From contig NC_035790.1 in assembly GCF_001653235.2 (NCBI RefSeq), positions 2,356,001 to 2,420,000 of the forward strand: DNA of 64,000 nucleotides, written 5' to 3'. Origin of the DNA: Pochonia chlamydosporia 170. Taxonomy: Eukaryota > Ascomycota > Sordariomycetes > Hypocreales > Clavicipitaceae. The number at the start of each line of letters is the position of its first letter. The first letter of the stretch is position 1. Shown piece by piece: positions 59,501 through 64,000 of the stretch. Position numbers and translations under genes: made by a program. The notes beneath the pieces were generated by a model. That model worked only from the letters and a program-made list of their open reading frames with translations. It did no database searches and was not told the origin of the DNA.

Positions 59501-61094
59501 GGGTTGTTGAAGAGGAATTGGGGCAGGGCGGGATCGATAAGGAAGGTCTTGGCGAGAGGAGATGGCCGAGGAGGCGCCGGCATCGAATCTGCCCGGATCA
59601 GCAGTCGGCATGGGGTACACGTTTTTCATGGAATCTTTGTAAATTGGCTCGGTCTCAGCACGGCGCAGCTTGTTGAACTGGTGGTGGTCAGCCGCGGGTT
59701 GGTTGTCACCGAAGCCGCAGGGTGTGTTGATCATGCCCCTGAGGGAGTTGTACGGTCCAAACAGTCGAGGGTCCACGACAGAGCTCTTTCTAACATTGGT
59801 AGCTGGGAGACTCTCTGCAGGTCTTGACGATGTCCCAGATCGGCCGGCTATAGACGCCGCGCCAGCACCCAAAGCAACACCCGCTGCAGCGCTCATTGCA
59901 GGTGCTACACTAGATCTGGTAGGTCTGATCGCGTGTGAGACGACAGAACCATACGCCAGTGCCGATTCGGCGTCACTAAAGCCGCCCTCATCGTCAGAGG
60001 CGTCCTCCCAGTCTGAGTCGTCGCTTGAATCCGAGTAGTCACCATGAGGTCGAGACGTAGCAATGCCGCGAGTCTTTGCATCCCGTCTCTTTTTGCGGAC
60101 CTCGTTGACAGCGGCGGCGGCGGCCATGAGCCCGGTTGCTTTAATTTTGCCCGATGAACGCAGGTCATGCTCATTCTGCTTTTTGGCAAAGTCGGAGAGC
60201 TGACGGCCGAGAGCTAGAATCTCCTCGTCCGTTTTGTCCTTCTTGGCGCCGGCATGTCGGCTGGAGCCAGCGGCGGCGGCGATGGCGGCCGTTTCGTACT
60301 CATTAGTGCCTCTTCCATCTCTATGTCGGGTCTCATGTGTCGAGTACCCTCCAGATGTAGTGCGCTGCTTGTTGAAGTCACGGCTCTTGCCCTTGGGAAT
60401 ATATCCAGTTCCGTAGGCCATGTCGGAATTGACCGATGACGACGACGAATTGCCAAAGTACAAAACACGGCGCTGCTTAGTTCTGCCACTCCTCCGGCGA
60501 CGAACCCGGCGCTCTGAGGGTGCTTTGAAAAAGGTGCCGAAGATGCCTCCAAAGCGGCTCTGAACGGGATAATGCCTTGAAATATCCAGGAGGGACGATG
60601 CGACAGAGCTCGAAGAGAGCGAGCCAGAGCTATCGGAAGCTGCTCTCTGTCTAACAGTGTGTTCCTGTTCCTGTCCCCATAGTTGCTCCTGGTTTCGATC
60701 TCGATATCGGCCTCTATTTCCATCTCTATCTCGGCTTTTATCGCCGTCTGGAGGGTTCGCACCGCGTGCTCCCTTTGTCGCAGTCGCACTGGGTGTCGGG
60801 TATTGCTCAGGATAATCTGGATAAGCTGAAAATGACTGCGTTGGTATATTCATGGGTTGAGGCGGGACAAAGGCGAGGTTCTCCCGTGAGTCTCGCTTGT
60901 GATCCCGCCTCCGCCTCCTGGAGCTCTCAGGGCTCCGACGGCGGGAGTCTCGCATCATGTTTGCCGCTCGGTCGGCCAGAGAAGGCGGTGATTCATCTGC
61001 CTTTTGCCTCTATTTCGTGTGATGTATGGCGTATAATGACGTGCAAAGCAGTAAATGTGTATATGATGTTACATACGAGGCAAAAGCTAGACAT
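44567..61094 (-). CDS. lah: Leashin-like giant Woronin-body tether ('involucrin repeat protein')
   Basis: A huge protein of about 5,486 residues from essentially one 16.4-kb exon (61009-44567). A tentative 18-base first exon (61094-61077) joins through a GTATGT...ATAG intron and gives a start of MSSFCLRQKADESPPSLADR. Without it, translation would start at 60958. Leashin ties Woronin bodies to the septal pore so that damaged hyphae can be plugged. The N-terminus is Arg/Ser-rich (RRRSPESSRRRRRD). The middle is disordered and carries about thirty modules in which an acidic EW/DF motif meets a lysine run (about 57200-47350), plus alanine/glycine-rich patches. A coiled coil (about 45945-45500) and a conserved-looking helical C-terminal domain (about 45480-44570) follow. 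Size, layout and the 'involucrin repeat' style match the single-gene leashins of Aspergillus, whereas Neurospora splits the locus. The name is inferred from architecture; no alignment was run. Confidence 0.72.
45500..45950 (-). other. Coiled-coil segment of leashin
   Basis: About 150 residues with regular heptad Leu/Ile/Val spacing (VLELESKVEQLIAENRML and onward, with LKQSLQFLHNEVARL and IADLRAQLEAAKQQI). It separates the disordered repeat region from the C-terminal helical domain and is likely a dimer or oligomer interface. Confidence 0.8.
47350..57230 (-). repeat. About thirty acidic-aromatic/poly-lysine modules inside leashin
   Basis: Each unit has D/E residues, then W or F, a few small residues, then a Lys/Gly/Ser block (for example EDEWATPASNKKSKKKKKGS). 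Units are usually spaced 50-110 residues apart by Pro/Glu/Thr/Val-rich linkers. Three neighbours near 49020-49105, 48815-48875 and 48600-48665 are almost identical (EEWALPSKKKGKKGKK type), suggesting recent internal duplication. Confidence 0.8.
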
Positions 61095-62657
61095 AGGGAA
61101 AAGGGAAAAAAGCATGTAACCCCAGCACTGGCTTGGTTGTGCAGCAATGTTTTGATTTTGGGCAGAGCTCAGGCTGTGGTTGGCCATGGACCCGGTCATG
61201 ACCCTTGTCGGTCTGCAAAAGGACGGAATAGCGGTGGCTGGGACAACGTCAAGACTTGGGAGTCGACGAGTCTCTGGTCTGGTCTGGTCTGGTGTGGTGT
61301 GGTACAGCCAGGCAGAGGGGAGAGGCTCCAACTGGGACCACCCGAGCCGGCGCTAACTGTCAATGGATCCAATGGTGGGGCACACTGGGCGACATTTCAG
61401 CTTTCTTTGATGAAGTGTCGGAAGATGATCGTCAGCCTTTTGCCGCTCATGCAGCGTGGCAACGCATTTGCCAGGTGTTGGTCGACCAAGAAGTGTCTGG
61501 TTGTTCTGTGTGGTGGTTGATATCGTGAGTTTGATGGAGTTGCAACATGTGTGTGGCCATTCAACCAAGACAGTTTTGCGGCTCTCGACTGGAATGCACA
61601 GATGAGAGACCCTCTTCCACGTCATAGGGCCACCATTGACCTTCCTGCTCCTGTCTGCACTGCGCACTCCGTGTATGTATGTACTTTTGAATCATTCAGC
61701 AACAATCTGTGGTCTCTAATTACGGCTCCTCACATTCCTGCTCCATGTGGAACTACGGGCACTAGCATCTGAGTTTGGCGCCTCCTCCGCCCCGAACCAC
61801 GACCCGAACCACAACGAGGGCCGTCCCAGTCACTGCCTCGCCGTCCTCTCTGCTGCAAAAATCAAAAAGACGCGAGCAAGCCGACCCACCCCCCTTGGGT
61901 GCTTCGTCGTTTCGCCTGTCGTCCGATACAGCCACGAAATGCCAGTCCAACGCAAACCTGTTGTCGCCGCATCGTTGCTTGTGGTCAACTGGTCAACTGG
62001 TGTCTGCAGACCCCTCACCGTTATGCATGCCAGCATGGCACGTCACATGGTTCTGCACGTGTTGGCCATAATCCCTCAGCAATTTATTGACGTTGCCTAC
62101 CCTGGAGCATGACCGCCACGACTGTTGCCCCCCAAATGAAAGGCTTGAGTGAGAAGTTCTGAAATATGCTTAGCAGGATAAAACTTTGGTTGATCATGGA
62201 CTAGTCTCAGTGCATCAGACTGTGCATAATTGCCTGCCAATATTGGCTAGGGTATGAGTTGCTTCTGTTCATTTTTATTGACAGGACCTAAGGTTGGACC
62301 GGCTGAGACAAAAATTTGCCTAAAACTTATCCTACCATCACGCATAGATGACAAAGTTGGACTCTCGGACGATGGATGGCTTGAAAAGCTATGAAACGTC
62401 GGCTGACGGATCGTTGGCGCATACTCGACACAATGTACCGATTGAACACACAGTGTCTTATGGCCACATTTTATCCAACCCTAATACATCCGCGAACATC
62501 ACAAAACCGACCACCGGGATCACCAGGCTTCAAACATGTCGACCTCATAATCCATCATGCTCGCGTAAAAACCATACACACATCAAGCAAGGCAGCCAGA
62601 AACGCAACAGCATCACGGTCAGAAAGACCAAAGCACAACAAACCCTGCCAACACCCT
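61095..62657. other. Intergenic: leashin upstream region and P450 3' flank
   Basis: About 1.56 kb with a TCTGG/TGTGG pentamer tract (61273-61302). There are several short open frames, none with protein-like composition. The left part should be the leashin promoter and leader; no specific sites were assigned. Confidence 0.55.
61273..61302. repeat. Pentamer tract (TCTGG)4(TGTGG)2
   Basis: Six consecutive 5-bp units about 180 bp upstream of the proposed leashin start. It is a simple repeat that may act as a GT/CT-rich promoter element. Confidence 0.85.
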
Positions 62658-64000
62658 TCAGAACCCTGGAATAATCCTCGTCTTTATGGGCAGTCCACCC
62701 TTCGGCTGTGCTGTAACCCCATGGCGAATCACCAACTTGGACCTGTCCTTCATCTCAGGAGTCACCAAGTCAAACTCAAACCTGCCCACCCATGCGGCCA
62801 CCAGACACGCAAACTCCGCCCTCGCAAAATTCACACCAATGCAACTTCTTGGCCCATGCAAAAACGACATGAACGCATAGACACTGCTCGCACCACCGAG
62901 ACTGGCGGTCTTGATATCCGCCGCATCCTTAGCAAGCCACCTCTCTGGCTTGAACTCCCGCGCATCGCTCCCCCAGAGGCTCGGGTTCGTGTTGGTAGCC
63001 CACGGCGCCAGCATGACGGTCGTGCCTTTGGGAATGAAGACTCCTTGTATGGTGGTATCCTCGACTGCCTGGCGGGAGGTTCGTGGCACAGAGGGGAACA
63101 GGCGGAGGACCTCGTTGCAAAAGGCTTGCAGGTACGGCATCTTGTCAATGTCAGCCGCGGCAATGTCTGTGTCTTCGTCGACTGGTGGGAGTCGCCCACG
63201 GACTTCTTGGCGGAGACGGTTCTGGACATCCGGGTAGCACGACAGGGCGTACGTGGCCCAAGTCAGCGCTGATGCAGTTGTGTCGTGGCCAGCTGCGAGG
63301 AAGGTCATCAGTTGGTCGACGAGGTTCTCGTCGCTGAAGCGGCCGCTCTCCAGAGCGACGGAGAGGATGTCGACATCTGTGCGTTCCTTGTTTGCCGCGA
63401 TCTTGTTCTTCTTGTCCCGGATGAGGCCCTTGCAGATGTTACGAATGGTCTCGTTCGACTGTCTGATAGCATAGTTTTTCTGCAGCGGAAGACGGCATAA
63501 GAACCAGTTGGGCAGGGCAATCAGCAGCAGCAGGCGAGCCAAGGTCTGACTACTCATGATAATCTTGTATGCCGTGACAAGCGGGTTTGTCGGGTCTTGA
63601 ATGGCTCCAAACTCAACGCCCAGACCCGCGACACCAAGAATATCCAGAGTACAGCGACTGGACCACTCCACCGCGTCCCACTGCGCGATGCCGTCGCCGT
63701 TGGCCAAGGCAGTCATGGCTTGCGTTCCTTCGCGGGCTTTTCTCCAAAACACGGGGTACAGGTCCTTCAAGTGGCGGAACGCAAATGCTGGCGCGAGGTC
63801 GCGTCTCTGCACCTTGTGTACTTCTCCCTCGGTGAGAAGTATACCAACACCTAGAAAGGGCGACAGGAATCGCTTCACGATTTGTGGTCGCTGAAAGATA
63901 TAACTCTTGGCGACAAGTACCTCCGCCAGTGCCTTGCTGGACGAGATGAGAACCCGTTCATCGTTGAACCACCATAAATACCGAAGCAATCCTCCTTCGT
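62658..64000 (-). CDS. Cytochrome P450 monooxygenase, N-terminus outside the window
   Basis: Heme-thiolate monooxygenase, normally anchored in the ER and fed by cytochrome P450 reductase. The frame is open to base 64000 (EGGLLRYLWWFNDERVLIS at the edge), so the membrane anchor and start lie further right. About 447 residues are visible. The oxygen-binding I-helix AAGHDTTASALTWA lies near 63300. It is followed by the ExxR helix (EVLRLFPSVPRTSR), the PERW motif (FKPERW) and the heme loop FLHGPRSCIG with its Cys ligand near 62860. The LLRYL...FNDER start and the GHDTT/PSVPRTSRQA style resemble the CYP4-like clan of fungal fatty-acid or xenobiotic P450s. All key residues are intact; the substrate is unknown. 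No biosynthetic neighbours are visible. Confidence 0.92.
   Translation of the reverse strand, partial: EGGLLRYLWWFNDERVLISSSKALAEVLVAKSYIFQRPQIVKRFLSPFLGVGILLTEGEVHKVQRRDLAPAFAFRHLKDLYPVFWRKAREGTQAMTALANGDGIAQWDAVEWSSRCTLDILGVAGLGVEFGAIQDPTNPLVTAYKIIMSSQTLARLLLLIALPNWFLCRLPLQKNYAIRQSNETIRNICKGLIRDKKNKIAANKERTDVDILSVALESGRFSDENLVDQLMTFLAAGHDTTASALTWATYALSCYPDVQNRLRQEVRGRLPPVDEDTDIAAADIDKMPYLQAFCNEVLRLFPSVPRTSRQAVEDTTIQGVFIPKGTTVMLAPWATNTNPSLWGSDAREFKPERWLAKDAADIKTASLGGASSVYAFMSFLHGPRSCIGVNFARAEFACLVAAWVGRFEFDLVTPEMKDRSKLVIRHGVTAQPKGGLPIKTRIIPGF

Noticed and set aside
62658..64000. Secondary-metabolite cluster around the P450
   Set aside because: No polyketide, peptide or terpene synthase or other tailoring gene is visible in the window; one P450 is not evidence of a cluster.

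Overview
The window looks like a chromosomal piece of a filamentous ascomycete (Pezizomycotina). A sordariomycete, perhaps of the Hypocreales, is my best guess from protein flavour. The evidence is short introns (about 47-80 bp) with GTRNGT-like donors, CTAAC-like branch points and YAG acceptors. The proteins also fit: a giant leashin/'involucrin repeat' protein, Pkr1, an APC2 cullin, a fungal arylsulfotransferase and a microsomal-type P450. I see no bacterial operons, CRISPR array, rRNA or convincing tRNA.

Layout. 1-5726 (+): a large DH-BAR-SH3 Rho guanine-nucleotide exchange factor whose 5' end lies outside the window. 7275-9203 (+): a six-exon sucrose/alpha-glucoside-type MFS transporter, convergent with 9375-9842 (-), the V-ATPase assembly factor Pkr1. 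About 9.84-29.2 kb is a gene desert of more than 19 kb. Its only supported gene is a small C2H2 zinc-finger protein at 18624-19661 (+), with short repeats and palindromes downstream of it. 29206-31818 (+): APC2, the cullin subunit of the anaphase-promoting complex. 33354-34508 (-): a secreted DUF6528-like protein. 34.6-36.1 kb is AT-rich, with an LTR-like block and broken low-complexity reading frames. 36658-38369 (+): a two-exon membrane-anchored arylsulfotransferase-family protein. 38729-40715 (-): a GT20 trehalose-phosphate-synthase-like protein with altered catalytic residues and no phosphatase domain. 41777-43834 (+): an unrecognised, probably mitochondrial helical protein. 44567-61094 (-): a giant, almost intron-free gene of about 5,490 codons, best explained as leashin, the Woronin-body tether. 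62658-64000 (-): a cytochrome P450 that runs off the right edge.

These are mostly unlinked cellular functions: polarity and septation signalling, sugar uptake, V-ATPase assembly, cell cycle, trehalose metabolism, septal-pore plugging and oxidation. I see no biosynthetic cluster. The most notable points are the leashin gene, which carries about thirty acidic-aromatic/poly-lysine modules and about ten alanine/glycine-rich hydrophobic patches; the GT20 protein that looks like a non-catalytic partner; and the long desert around the zinc-finger gene. Exon joins and domain calls were made by eye.
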